Of a stretch of 64,000 nt of DNA, positions 15,947 to 25,800 are shown one piece after another. The notes beneath the pieces are model-generated. The model saw only the letters and a list, made by a program, of their open reading frames with translations, made no database searches and was not told the DNA's origin. Made by a program: the position numbers and the translations under genes. The stretch lies in contig WBUN01000016.1 of the NCBI GenBank assembly GCA_008933705.1, forward strand, positions 1 through 64,000, given 5' to 3'. Within the stretch, counting starts at the first letter, position 1; each line of letters starts with the position of its first letter. Source of the stretch: Hyphomicrobiaceae bacterium. Its GTDB lineage: Bacteria; Pseudomonadota; Alphaproteobacteria; Rhizobiales; Hyphomicrobiaceae.

Positions 15947-17140
15947 TCATGTGCGCGTAGAAAGGCGCTTGCGCGGAGGCGGCTCGTCGGCCTCGGCAGC
16001 ATCCTCCAGGTCCAGCGACTGCACCCGCTCGCCCCGCTTCCTGATCTTGTCGGCGGACGCGGAGATTTTCTCCAGCGCCTTCACGGACAGACCGAAATGG
16101 CGCTCCAGCTCACCGACACGCTCGGCCAGCCGGCCGACATCGGAAAGCAGCAGTCCGACCTCGCGCTGGATGACGCCCGCCTGGTCTCGCATCTTCACGT
16201 CCTTGATGACGGCCTGCACCGTCTGCACAGCCAGCATCAGGATGTTGGGAGCGACGATGACCACCCGCGCGCGGTAGGCCTTCTGCACCAGGTCGGGGAA
16301 GCGCTCATGCAGATCCGCATAGACGGACTCTGACGGGACGAACATGAGCGCCGTATCCTGCGTCTCCCCCGAGATCAGATACTTCTCCGCGATCTCCTCG
16401 ACGTGGCGGCCGACCGCCTCGCGGATGGCCTGCCCGGCCGCTTTCGTCTCCTCCGGCGTGCGGGCGGCGCGCAAGGCCTCGAACCCTTCGAGCGGAAACT
16501 TTGCGTCGATCACCAGCGACCCCGGCGTGTTCGGGAGACGGACCAGACAGTCCGGCCGCTTGCCGTTGGAGAGCGTCGCCTGGAATTCATAGGCGCCGAC
16601 GGGCAGGCCATCGCGAACGATGGTTTCCATGCGCATCTGGCCGAACGCGCCTCGTGCCTGCTTGTTTGCCAGCACGCCCTGCAGCGACATCACCTCCGAC
16701 GAAAGCTCAGCAAGGCTCTGGCGCGCGGTCTCGATCACCGCCAGGCGCTCGTTGAGGCTGGACAGGCTTTCGAGCGTGCGTCGACCGGACTCGGCCAGGT
16801 TGTCGCCGACGCGCAGGGTCAGACTGTCGAGGGTCTGCCCCAGATTTCGGCTCAAGTTGTCGATGCGGTCATCGATGGCACGCGCCTGCTCCGCGTGGCG
16901 CTGCAGGGTCATCTCGGCGATGGCCGACAGCCGGCCTTTGATCTCGGCGAGTTGCGTACTCATTGACGAATTCGGACCGTCGTCCCCCTCGCGTCCGCGC
17001 CGCGACCCCAAAGAGATGACCAGCGCGCCCGCCATGAGCCCGAACACGATCGCCAGGAGCCATGCCCACCCGTGTTGCGAGAGCACGGCAGCCCATTCGG
17101 GCCCCAGGACGGCATCGAGCTTGGACAGAAGGCCGGACAT
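15947..17140 (-). CDS. rmuC: DNA recombination protein RmuC
   Basis: A 397-residue protein with the RmuC layout: one N-terminal membrane helix (about 20-45, WAWLLAIVFGLMAGALVISL), a long coiled coil (about 60-170) and the conserved PD-(D/E)XK-like core. The core has SNGKRPDCLVRLPN and SLVIDAKFPLEGFEAL, followed by ALMFVPSESVYADL and VVIVAPNILMLAVQTVQAVI. RmuC limits inversions at short inverted repeats and is thought to act as a nuclease. Length fits the family. Monocistronic. Confidence 0.92.
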   Translation of the reverse strand: MSGLLSKLDAVLGPEWAAVLSQHGWAWLLAIVFGLMAGALVISLGSRRGREGDDGPNSSMSTQLAEIKGRLSAIAEMTLQRHAEQARAIDDRIDNLSRNLGQTLDSLTLRVGDNLAESGRRTLESLSSLNERLAVIETARQSLAELSSEVMSLQGVLANKQARGAFGQMRMETIVRDGLPVGAYEFQATLSNGKRPDCLVRLPNTPGSLVIDAKFPLEGFEALRAARTPEETKAAGQAIREAVGRHVEEIAEKYLISGETQDTALMFVPSESVYADLHERFPDLVQKAYRARVVIVAPNILMLAVQTVQAVIKDVKMRDQAGVIQREVGLLLSDVGRLAERVGELERHFGLSVKALEKISASADKIRKRGERVQSLDLEDAAEADEPPPRKRLSTRT

Positions 17141-17254
17141 GGGGCGGAACGGTACGCGATTCGGCTGCGCGAAGTTCGACGCCTGATGTCACCCGAGCAC
17201 GGCGATCCCGCAATCCAGCCTATGCCCACTCGAGCAGCTCCAAGCCGGCAGCTG

Positions 17255-18202
17255 TCAGAGGCTGTCCCAAAACGCCGCCATGCGTCTGCGCTGGTCCTGG
17301 TCCGGCAGCCTGCCCATGCCGGCCGCCACGTTGTCGCGCGCGTGCTCGGGCTTTGCCGTGCCTGGGATCACGCACGTGACCGACGGATGGCCGAGAATAA
17401 ACTTGAGGAAGAACTGGCCCCAGCTCGCGCAGTCGAACTCCGAGGCCCAGCCGGGCAGAGCCCTGCCGCGGACCTTGCGGAACAGGGCGCCGCTGTCAAA
17501 CGGTTGGTTGACCACGACCGCGACGCCTTTTTCGGCGGCTACGGGAAGCAAGCGGGCATCTGCGCCGCGCACGTTGATGGAATAGGCGCATTGCACGAAG
17601 TCGATCTGCTCAGCGCGAATGATGGCGGCGAGTTCCTCGAGCGATGGCACGGTATAGTGAGTGATGCCGATATAGCGGAGGCGCTTCTGCTCCTTCCAAG
17701 TCCGCAGCGTGCGCAAGTGCGTGCGCCAGTCGACCAGATTGTGGATCTGCATCAGATCGATGGTGCGCGCCTGCAGCTTGGCGAACGACGCCTCCATCTG
17801 CGCGATGCCGGCGGCCTCGCCCGTGGTCCACACCTTGGTGGCCAGAAACGCCTTGTCGCGTGCGTCCATCTCTGCCAGCAGAGATCCCACGACAGCCTCG
17901 GCACGGCCGTACATGGGCGAGCTGTCGATGACACGCCCTCCTGCCGCAAAGAGCGTGCGCAACACCTCTTTGCGCTGGTCAAGCTCCGTGCGCTCGCTGC
18001 CGACATCGAACGTCTGCCAAGTGCCGATGCCGACGACCGGCAGCGGCTCGTTGCTTTGCGGGATCGGTCGCGCCAGCATGCCGGATCTCCCTTCGGCGCC
18101 TGTGGAAAGCGAGAATGGCAGCCAAGGCACCGCCAGTGCCGCGCAGGCGGCGGACGCTGATCGCAGTACGAGGTCGCGCCGTGTCGGCAACCGGGCAGCC
18201 AT
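17255..18202 (-). CDS. Tat-exported aldo/keto reductase
   Basis: A 315-residue protein. The N-terminus has a twin-arginine signal (LPTRRDLVLRSASAACAALA). The mature part is an aldo/keto reductase barrel with GRVIDSSPMYGRAEAVVG (catalytic Asp and Tyr), ATKVWTTGEA (Lys), DLMQIHNLVDW (His) and a C-terminal CVIPGTAKPEHARDN cofactor loop. An exported AKR would have to fold with its NADPH before Tat export. It starts 40 bases after the mreB-like gene on the same strand, so the two may be co-transcribed. Substrate unknown. Confidence 0.87.
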   Translation of the reverse strand: MAARLPTRRDLVLRSASAACAALAVPWLPFSLSTGAEGRSGMLARPIPQSNEPLPVVGIGTWQTFDVGSERTELDQRKEVLRTLFAAGGRVIDSSPMYGRAEAVVGSLLAEMDARDKAFLATKVWTTGEAAGIAQMEASFAKLQARTIDLMQIHNLVDWRTHLRTLRTWKEQKRLRYIGITHYTVPSLEELAAIIRAEQIDFVQCAYSINVRGADARLLPVAAEKGVAVVVNQPFDSGALFRKVRGRALPGWASEFDCASWGQFFLKFILGHPSVTCVIPGTAKPEHARDNVAAGMGRLPDQDQRRRMAAFWDSL

Positions 18203-18242
18203 CGCATGTGCTCCATTCCGAAAGTGCGCAGCAGCCCGCCGG

Positions 18243-19280
18243 TCAAGGCGTGATGAGCAGGTGCTCGCGCTCTGCAAGCGACTCCAGCACTGCGGCCGTC
18301 CCCTTGATCACGCAGTGCATCGGCGTCTCCGGCACCACGAACCTGGCGCCTGTGCGCTGGTTGAGCGCCACGTCGAGCCGGTCGAGCAGGGCGCCGCCGC
18401 CGGTGAGCACGATGCCGCGGCGTGCAACCTCCTCCGCGATATCGGGCGGCAGGTCTTCCAGTGCACGCTGCACAAACTCGGCGATCTCGGCGACGGCACC
18501 TTGCAGCGCGTCCGCCATGTCGCGCGGGCCGAGCACGGCGCTCTTCATGCGCCCTTCGCGCAAGTCGCGGCCCTTGATGTGGATCTCGATCTGCCGCCCG
18601 TTGGACTGCACCAGCGCCGTCCCAGCCTCGATCTTGATGCGCTCGGCGTTGCTTTCTCCGATCACGAGGTGGTGCTTGCGCCGCACGTAGCGCATGATTG
18701 CCTCGTCCATGGCGTTGCCAGCCACCCGCAGCGACCGCGCCTGGATTACATTTCCTCGGTAGAGCACAGCGATGTCGGACGTTCCGCCTCCGATGTCGAG
18801 CACCATGAAGGCGGAAGGGCCATCGATCGGCAACCCGGCCCCCAGAGAAGCCGCCACCGGCTCCTCGATGAGATAGACGCGGCGCGCGCCCGCCGACGCT
18901 GCCGTCTCGTACACGGCGCGACGCTCGACGGGGGTTGCTCCAGCCGGCACGCAGATGAGAATACGCGGGCGGCGGAAGCCCAGCATGGTCTTGGCGCGAG
19001 AAATGAACTGGCGCAGCATCTCCTCGGTAGCGATGAAATCGGCGATCACGCCGTCGCGCATCGGCCGCACCAGCTCGATCGGCTCGGGCGTACGCCCCAG
19101 CATGGCTTTGGCCTTGAGGCCGACTGCCAGCACCTCGCGCTGCCCGCCGCGCACCTGCACGGCCACGACGGAAGGCTCATCAATGATGATGCCACGCCCC
19201 ACCACATGCACCAGCGTGTTCGCCGTGCCGAGGTCGATGGCGATGTCGTCGGAGAAAGCGCGAGAAACACCGGACAACAT
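18243..19280 (-). CDS. mreB: MreB/Mbl-family actin-like protein, orphan
   Basis: A 345-residue actin homologue with phosphate-1 loop DIAIDLGTANTLVHV, connecting motif RILICVPAGATPVERRAV, phosphate-2 loop VLDIGGGTSDIAVLY and adenosine motif GIVLTGGGALLDRLD. MreB forms membrane-bound filaments that guide cell-wall synthesis. Unlike the usual mreBCD locus, no mreC or mreD follows; the next gene is an exported aldo/keto reductase. It may be a paralogue or a relocated sole copy. Several residues differ from typical MreB (VHVVGRGIIIDEPSVVAVQ). Confidence 0.9.
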   Translation of the reverse strand: MLSGVSRAFSDDIAIDLGTANTLVHVVGRGIIIDEPSVVAVQVRGGQREVLAVGLKAKAMLGRTPEPIELVRPMRDGVIADFIATEEMLRQFISRAKTMLGFRRPRILICVPAGATPVERRAVYETAASAGARRVYLIEEPVAASLGAGLPIDGPSAFMVLDIGGGTSDIAVLYRGNVIQARSLRVAGNAMDEAIMRYVRRKHHLVIGESNAERIKIEAGTALVQSNGRQIEIHIKGRDLREGRMKSAVLGPRDMADALQGAVAEIAEFVQRALEDLPPDIAEEVARRGIVLTGGGALLDRLDVALNQRTGARFVVPETPMHCVIKGTAAVLESLAEREHLLITP

Positions 19281-19608
19281 TGGTCTGACTATGCCCGTCT
19301 ACCCTTGATGCGACCCTGCGAACCGCACCCTCGGGTGCCACGGCGCGCTCGAGCGCGCGCCACCCACGCGGATTAGCCATCACGGCCGAAGGATAGACGA
19401 ACGACCCGGATTCGCCAATTGGCCGCCCTGGTGCGCTTGCGGCCTCGGGCACGGCCGCATCGTGGAACCTTGTACCGACCTTGGGCTCCGCAGAGGCCGC
19501 GCTCCGCCACGCTAAAAAAAAAGACTGGCCTTGATCTTGCGATCCTGGCGCGCAGGGCCACATGAAGCCCCTTGCGTGGCATGGGGCGTCCGAAGAGGAG
19601 ACGCTGTG
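19281..19608. promoter_or_regulatory. divergent intergenic region, mreB / VOC gene
   Basis: About 330 bases between two divergent genes. A run of nine A at 19514-19522 could bend the DNA upstream of the VOC gene. No gene and no clear promoter pair found. Confidence 0.35.
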
Positions 19609-20175
19609 ATGTTCAATATCGGGAAGTGGGAGGCAGGCCGTCCCACGGCGCGTCAGGATCGACCCGCCATCGACCGGCGGCGGCTTATGACTACCGTAGC
19701 CGCGCTTGCCGCCGGCGTTGTCACGTCCGCAGCAGCGCCGCGAGCGGCGAGCGCAAGCACAACCGTACAGGGCTCCGAGGTCGGCGCCGTGTGGTGGACC
19801 GAATTGCAGACGACCGATGTCGAGCGCGCCCGCACCTTCTACTCGCAGACGTTGGGCTGGACGCCCAAGGTGGTGGCGCTGGAAGACATGACCCGGCCGC
19901 CGGCGCAGGGAGAGAAGGAATACACCCTCTTCATGGCCGACGGGCGTGAGGTGGCCGGCGCGACGAAGATCGACGAGACGGCGGCCGAGGGCACAACCCC
20001 GTCCTGGCTGACCTATGTTCAGGTCGCCAATGTTGACGCCGCGGCGCTGAGGGCGGTGGAACTCGGTGGAAAACTCCTGGAACCACCGGTTGACGTGCCG
20101 AATACGGGCCGAATCGCTGTTGTTCAAGATGCGGAGGGTGTGCGGATCGGACTGATCGCCCCTGCCGTCGCTTAG
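19609..20175 (+). CDS. Tat-exported VOC (glyoxalase-fold) protein
   Basis: A 188-residue protein. The N-terminus has a Tat-like signal (AIDRRRLMTTVAALAAGVVT, then AAPRAASAS). The mature part is a single VOC half-module: VWWTELQTTDVERARTFYSQ, LGWTPKVV, then a second strand set WLTYVQVANVDAAALRAVEL, GGKLLEPPVDVPNTGRIAVV and QDAEGVRIGLIAP. The family uses divalent metals for lyase or dioxygenase chemistry; here some usual metal ligands are not obvious. Start at 19609 is preferred so the signal is near the N-terminus. Confidence 0.8.
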   Translation: MFNIGKWEAGRPTARQDRPAIDRRRLMTTVAALAAGVVTSAAAPRAASASTTVQGSEVGAVWWTELQTTDVERARTFYSQTLGWTPKVVALEDMTRPPAQGEKEYTLFMADGREVAGATKIDETAAEGTTPSWLTYVQVANVDAAALRAVELGGKLLEPPVDVPNTGRIAVVQDAEGVRIGLIAPAVA

Positions 20176-20234
20176 GTCGATCAACTCGGATCGATGCAAG
20201 GGTCGTTCGCTTTCTCTCGGAATCGAAGTACGCC

Positions 20235-20465
20235 ATGAAGACAATCCGTGCCTACAGCTGCGTTCGCAACGACCGGCCCGATGTCGGCAAGTCGGGCAGC
20301 TCGGTCTGCATTCTGCTGGATGAGGCCCACGCCGGACATACGCTGCGCACCTTTCTGCGCGGCCAAGGCGATCGCGCCGTGCTGAAGCCGATCCCGATTG
20401 CAGAGGCACTGCAACTCGCAGGCGAAGTCCCCGCACGGCGCAGCAAGGATGAAGCGGCGTCCTGA
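20235..20465 (+). CDS. small hypothetical protein
   Basis: A 76-residue protein starting MKTIRAYSCVRNDRPDVGKS. No signal, membrane helix or recognised motif. It follows the VOC gene by 59 bases in the same direction and is followed by a GC-rich palindrome that could terminate both. Reality is supported mainly by coding-like composition and context. Confidence 0.5.
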   Translation: MKTIRAYSCVRNDRPDVGKSGSSVCILLDEAHAGHTLRTFLRGQGDRAVLKPIPIAEALQLAGEVPARRSKDEAAS

Positions 20466-20532
20466 TACGGGGCGGCTGTCGAGCTCAGGCTCGGCAGCCA
20501 TCAAGCGCAGGCCGATCGACCGCCAGGAATGA

Positions 20533-20554
20533 AGCCCGGGGCGCGCCCCGGGCT
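20533..20554. terminator. 22-bp perfect palindrome between convergent genes
   Basis: AGCCCGGGGCG and its exact complement, centred at 20543/20544. It lies after the small gene ending at 20465 and overlaps the stop codon of the leftward peptidase gene. The T-run on the plus side is poor (ATTTGCGTTT), so a bidirectional terminator is likely but not certain. Confidence 0.55.
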
Positions 20555-21326
20555 ATTTGCGTTTCGTGCAGGGCAGAATGTAGGTGAAGCCGCTGTAGTC
20601 GTCGTAGTTCTTGCCCGCCTGGAACGGCTCGATCAGGACGTCGCTGCCCTCCAGAGTGCCCTCCTCCCGCGCCATGAGGTACAGAGGGTCGACCAGTCGT
20701 GACGTCCGGTTCGTCCAATAGGCATGGTCGCGTTCATTGACATCCCAGCTGGTCGCCGCGTCGTTGCGCACCTCGTAGACTTCCCAGTGCACTTCCGGAA
20801 GGTAGAAGGGTCGACCACCTGGCCTCGCCACGTGGGCCAGGGTCTGGCCGCGCCTGATGCGCTGCCCTGCCGTGTATCCCTTAACCTCATCGTAGTTGAG
20901 ATGGTAAAAGGCCGAGTAATACTGGCCTACGCCCTCGCGCAGGTTGAGGTCGTCGGCCGAGTGACGAATGAGCAAGGCCCCTTCCGGCCCCCATCCCCAG
21001 TCCGCCAACCACACTGCGAGCACCTCGCCGGGCCCCGGTGCGATGATCGGTTCACCGAAACGGCCGCCATCCACGCCGGAATGCGGCTCATCGCGCCCGG
21101 AGCCGTCAACATCCTTCCAGCTCGCATAGAGCGATGTGAGGGGTGAGCATGTGTACCCCGCCGGATAGCGCGGTCGCAGCCCGGTCTCGCTGACACCATA
21201 ACCCTTGAGCGCATCGTCCTCTGCATAGGCCGGCATGCGATCGGCTCCATACGCTGCGAGCACCACCACCGCGGACACCACGGCAGCAGCGACCATCCCA
21301 GCAAGCTTGCAAACCCGATACCACAT
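20553..21326 (-). CDS. M23 (LytM-like) peptidase-domain protein
   Basis: A 257-residue protein with an N-terminal membrane or signal helix (MWYRVCKLAGMVAAAVVSAV). The LytM core is recognisable: EPHSGVDGGRFGEPIIAPGP (zinc-ligand HxxxD), the AFYHLNYDEV region and the HWEVYEV motif giving the last His. Family members cut peptidoglycan cross-links. The usual HxHxH spacing is not perfect, so activity is uncertain; it could be a degenerate or regulatory LytM protein. The start at 21326 places the helix first; the open frame extends to 21521. Divergent from the Pls-like operon. Confidence 0.75.
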   Translation of the reverse strand: MWYRVCKLAGMVAAAVVSAVVVLAAYGADRMPAYAEDDALKGYGVSETGLRPRYPAGYTCSPLTSLYASWKDVDGSGRDEPHSGVDGGRFGEPIIAPGPGEVLAVWLADWGWGPEGALLIRHSADDLNLREGVGQYYSAFYHLNYDEVKGYTAGQRIRRGQTLAHVARPGGRPFYLPEVHWEVYEVRNDAATSWDVNERDHAYWTNRTSRLVDPLYLMAREEGTLEGSDVLIEPFQAGKNYDDYSGFTYILPCTKRK

Positions 21327-21948
21327 CGATGCTACCCGAGAATTCCCTCGCCGCCTCCGCTCCCGCCTGGTTGTGAGCGGCATCCGACACCCCTGCCAGC
21401 GGCCAATGCTCCTCACCTCATGGACGCGGCTGCTCCGGAGCAGCCGCATCCCAAGAGCGCATACTCCGGACAGGCGTGCAACATATGGTTCCAAAATCTC
21501 CCGCATGTCAGAATTTGGCATGGTATGTTTAATTTCAGTTCTCTTTTCGGTTCTCCTTCTTTAGCGAGTCCTAAATGACGCCATTATGGCAGCTCGAACT
21601 GGCACGTCAGTCAATTGTTCGCACACACGTAAATTTACCAAAACCCGCAGCGCGGATTAACTATTCTCTCTTCAGAAGACAAGGCATTGCATGGCGTGGA
21701 TAAACCATCAAGGTAAATGCTCTTCCGCGCATTTTAACCGGTTTCTCCGTTTCTGAGATTCATTCGTTCAAAACTTCTGAATTGCCGCCTAGATTTTGCA
21801 CAGTCGTCGCGGTGGCGCGGCTGGCTGCGGATTAACAAAAACTCCGTCGAACAGCAGCCCGCCTGATGCCGAAGGCCGCCGCCCTCACGTGCGGGCGGCG
21901 CCGGATCCCTCGGCATCCACCGTGGTCGATTTGGGGAGGAGGCTCCCG
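21327..21948 (+). promoter_or_regulatory. AT-rich regulatory region upstream of the PPTase/synthetase operon
   Basis: About 620 bases without a supported gene; 21500-21840 is strikingly AT-rich against the surrounding GC-rich DNA. The 10-mer GCGGATTAAC occurs twice, at 21652-21661 and 21827-21836. Long AT-rich leaders of this sort often carry promoters and nucleoid-protein sites. Exact promoter elements cannot be assigned with confidence. Confidence 0.45.
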
Positions 21949-22863
21949 TTGGAGCGCATTGTCTCGCGTACCGGCCCAGCCCCGGCAGCATCGGCTGCGG
22001 CCGTTCCTTGTCTCGGGGAACATCACGACGCCGCTGCGGCCATCGGCCCGTTCCGCCGGATCTGGTCTCGTCCGCTTGCCGGTCCTTGTGGTTGCGTGGA
22101 GATCTGGGTTGTCGAGGCCGGATCGCATGCCCGCCTCGCCAAGCACGCGAACGCGCTCGGCAGCGAGGATTGGTCGGCCATCGCGCGCATTAGGCATCCC
22201 GAGGCCCGCGATCATGCCCGTGCTACACGAATAGCGCTCCGTCTTGCCCTTTCCCATGCCGTGCAAGGAACCATTCAGCCCGGCGCCTGGCGCTTCCAGA
22301 CCAACTCCTACGGCAAGCCGCGCATCGCCCCGGGCCTGCCCGATGTCCAGTTCTGCGTGTCCCACACCGAGACAATGTCGCTGATCGCCGTCTCGCGCGA
22401 GGCCCCGGTCGGGATCGATATCGAGACAATCGCGCCTGCCTGCGACGGCAAATTGATCGACATCTTCTGCTCGGCACGCGAGCGGCGCGCGCTGGCGTCC
22501 CTCGGCGACGCTGAGCGCCGGCGCGCTTTCGCCAGGCTTTGGACCCTCAAGGAGGCCTACGCCAAGCTGACTGGCACCGGGCTTGCTACTGACTTCAGGT
22601 ACCTGGAGTTCAAGATCGATCCTCGGTGGCAGTCCGAGGGGCACCAGGCTCAACACCGCCCGGGCGAAGCCAGCTTCGAAAGCTGGCTCGTGGAAGCACC
22701 CGGAGGATTGTGCCAGGCGTCCGTTGCCATTGGCGAAGGCGAAGCCGCCGAGGAGAGGGGGGAGATCGTGTGCTACGCCGTCGCCTCTGACGGCCGCCGG
22801 CACGTCGCAACCCAGAGCTTGGAACCAGGACGAGGAATGCAAAGCGACTTGACATTGTCCTAG
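21949..22863 (+). CDS. Sfp-type 4'-phosphopantetheinyl transferase
   Basis: A 304-residue protein that transfers phosphopantetheine from CoA to carrier domains. Motifs: NSYGKPRIA (P1), VQFCVSHTETMSLIA (P1a), APVGIDIETIAP (P2, Mg ligands) and FARLWTLKEAYAKLTGTGL (P3, catalytic Glu/Lys). The start is taken as TTG at 21949 because GGAGGAGG lies 6 bases before it; the frame is open to 21796. The first 50 residues precede the usual family start (EIWVVEAG). It ends 16 bases before the synthetase gene, so it is very likely the dedicated activator of that protein's carrier domain. Confidence 0.9.
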   Translation: MERIVSRTGPAPAASAAAVPCLGEHHDAAAAIGPFRRIWSRPLAGPCGCVEIWVVEAGSHARLAKHANALGSEDWSAIARIRHPEARDHARATRIALRLALSHAVQGTIQPGAWRFQTNSYGKPRIAPGLPDVQFCVSHTETMSLIAVSREAPVGIDIETIAPACDGKLIDIFCSARERRALASLGDAERRRAFARLWTLKEAYAKLTGTGLATDFRYLEFKIDPRWQSEGHQAQHRPGEASFESWLVEAPGGLCQASVAIGEGEAAEERGEIVCYAVASDGRRHVATQSLEPGRGMQSDLTLS

Positions 22864-22879
22864 GCAACAGGAACTCGGG

Positions 22880-25800
22880 ATGGCGTTCGTAGATGTCGGC
22901 ACGGAGCATTACTCTCCCAGCCTCGCCGCGCGCGAGCCCCTCCTCCTCCACGAGCTGTTCGAGGCCCAGGTGGCCCGCCGTCCAGCTCGTACAGCGGTTG
23001 AGGCGCTCGGGGAGAGCCTGAGCTACGAAGAGCTCGATCACCTTGCCAATCAGATCGCACATTGGCTGCGCGGCCGCGGCGTCGGTCCGGGATCTCTGGT
23101 GGGGCTCTACCAGACCAAGTCGTGCCAGCTGTTTGCATCGCTGCTCGGCATTCTGAAAGCCGGCGCGGGCTATGTCCCGGTCGATGCCAAGTTCCCCAAG
23201 GATCGCATCGAGGGCATCTTCGAGGATGCCGGCGTGCGCGCCGTCATCACCGAGGCCGCATTCGCGAGAAATCTGTGCTTGCCGGCCAAGATCGGCATCC
23301 TGGCCGTCGACCGTGACGCCGGCATCATCGCCGAGCAGTCGCGCGAGCCGGTGGCGGGCTTGGACACCAGCCCGGAAGGCGTCTGCTACGTCATCTACAC
23401 ATCAGGCTCCACGGGGCGCCCCAAGGGCGTGATGATCGCCCACCGCAACGCCATCGCCTTCGTCAAGACGTTGAAGACCGTCTACAAGGTGATGCCGCAG
23501 GACCGCATCTATCAGGGCTTCTCCGTCGCCTTCGATGCGTCCGTCGAGGAGATTTGGGCGGCGTTCTCTCTCGGTGCGACCTTGGTGGTTGCCCCGGAGG
23601 ATGTCTCTCGCTCGCCGCTCGACGTCGCCGCATTCCTGACGGCCAACCAGATCACCTACTTCTCTACCGTCCCGACATTCCTCTCTCTGATCGACGGCGA
23701 CCTGCCGACGGTGCGTCTGCTGGTGCTGGGCGGCGAGGCGTGTATGCCTGAGCTGGTCGTGCGGTGGGCAAGCCCGGAGCGCCGGCTGCTCAATACGTAC
23801 GGCCCGACGGAAGCCACTGTCGTTGCGACCTGGGCCGAATGCAGGCCGGGCGAGGCGGTGACCATCGGCCGGGCGCTGCCGGGCTATCAGGCCTACGTGC
23901 TCGACGGGAACCTCGAGCCGGTCGGCCCCGGCGCGGAGGGCGAGCTGTTCATCGGCGGTGCGGGCGTGGCGCTGGGCTACCTGAACCGCCCCGAGCTGAC
24001 GGCCGAATGCTTCATCGACAATCCTTTCAGCTTCGCCAACCCGGGCGACCGGCTGTATCGGACGCACGATCTGGTGCGGCTCACGCACGAGGGCACGCTG
24101 CAGTTCCTCGGCCGCATCGACGGGCAGGTCAAGATCCGCGGCTTCCGGGTCGAGTTGTCGGAAATCGAATCCGTGCTCATCGAGTATCCCAGCGTCCGCG
24201 CCGCGGCCGTGCGGGTAGTGGATGGAGGCGGCCTGCCCGAGCTCGCAGCCTACGTCGTCGTTGATCCCAACGTTGGGACGCTGGACCGGCTCGGCGTTGC
24301 GGAGATGCTTCGCTGCCGGCTGCCCGAGTACATGCTGCCGAAGTATCTCGACATCCTGGAATGCCTTCCGGCGCTCACGAGCGGCAAGGTCGATCGCAAG
24401 CAGCTGCCTGAGCCGGTCAGCCTCCTCAAGGGCATCGACCGGGAATATGTCGCGCCGGCAACCGATATGGAGCGGGTGACGGCCGACGCATGGGAGAAGT
24501 GCTTCCGCACATCGCCCATCTCGGTGGAGGACGACTTCTTCCTCGACCTTGGCGGCCACTCGCTGCTCGCCGCGCAGGTCATCACCGAGCTCAGGGCGAA
24601 GCTCGACACGTCCCGCCTTTGCGTGCGTGACATCTATAAGCATCGCACGGTGCGCGCGCTTGCCGCCCGGCTGCAGGAGATGGATCTGCGCGCGGGCGTG
24701 GCGCCCGCAGCCCAAACAGATGCAGCGAAAGCCCCCAGCGCCGGGGAGGCCGCGTTCGCATCGGTGCCGGCCTGGGAGCGCTGGCTTTGCGTTGCCCTCC
24801 AGGGCATCTCCGTTGCTTTCATCTATGGCCTTGTTGCCGCCCCCGTGGCCTACGCCGTCCTGATGACGACAGCGGTCATGAGCGACAGCATCGATCTGGG
24901 CACTGCCCTGTGGATCTCGACCGGCGTCGGCTTCTCCTACTGGCCCGCCCTGCTCCTGCTCAGCATCGCCGTGAAATGGCTGGTGATCGGCAGATATCGT
25001 CCCGGCCGGTATCCCGTGTGGAGCCTCTATTACTTCCGCTGGTGGTTTGTGAACCGGTTTCAGGCCCTGAGCTGGTCACACATGTTCGTCGGCACGCCAC
25101 TCATGTCCCTCTACTACCGCGCCATGGGCGCGAAAGTAGGAAGCGACGTGACCATCTGCACCCCGATCTGCTCCGCCTTCGATATGGTCTCGATCGGCGA
25201 TCGCAGCAGCATCGGCGCAGAGACCCACATCACCGGCTACCACGTTGAGGCCGGTATGCTGCTTGTTGGCGAGATCGAGATTGGGCGCGACTGCTTCATC
25301 GGCATGCACTGCAGCCTCGGCGTGAACACACGCATGGGCGATTGGGCCCGGCTCGACGACATGTCCGTGCTTGGCGACGGCGCACGCATGGCTGCCGGCG
25401 AGAGCCGCCGCGGTTCCCCGACCATGCCCGCGGAGGTGGCTGTGCCCGCCATCGACATGCGCCGGGCGCGCGCGCGCAGGCCCGTCCTCTATGGTGCCAT
25501 CCATCTCGGTTTGATCTACCTGATGGGATATTTCCTCATCCTCAGCGGCGCGCCGGCCGTCATACTCATCGCCGCCGCCCTGGTGAAGGGAGGGCCGCTT
25601 TGGGGCATCGCCGCGGCGTTCGCGGCAATGCCGCTCTCGGTGCTCTGGTACGCCCTGCTGCTGGTGACTGTGAAGCGCATCTTCATCGGTCGCATCGAGC
25701 CCGGTCTGTATCCGGTCGAGAGCACGGCCTACCTGCGCCACTGGTTCCTCGACTACCTGCTCAACAACACGCGCAGCCTGCTCATGCCCGTCTACGCGAC

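Noticed and set aside
17709-19376. 555-codon rightward frame opposite mreB
   Set aside because: Antisense shadow; His/Arg-rich product without domains.
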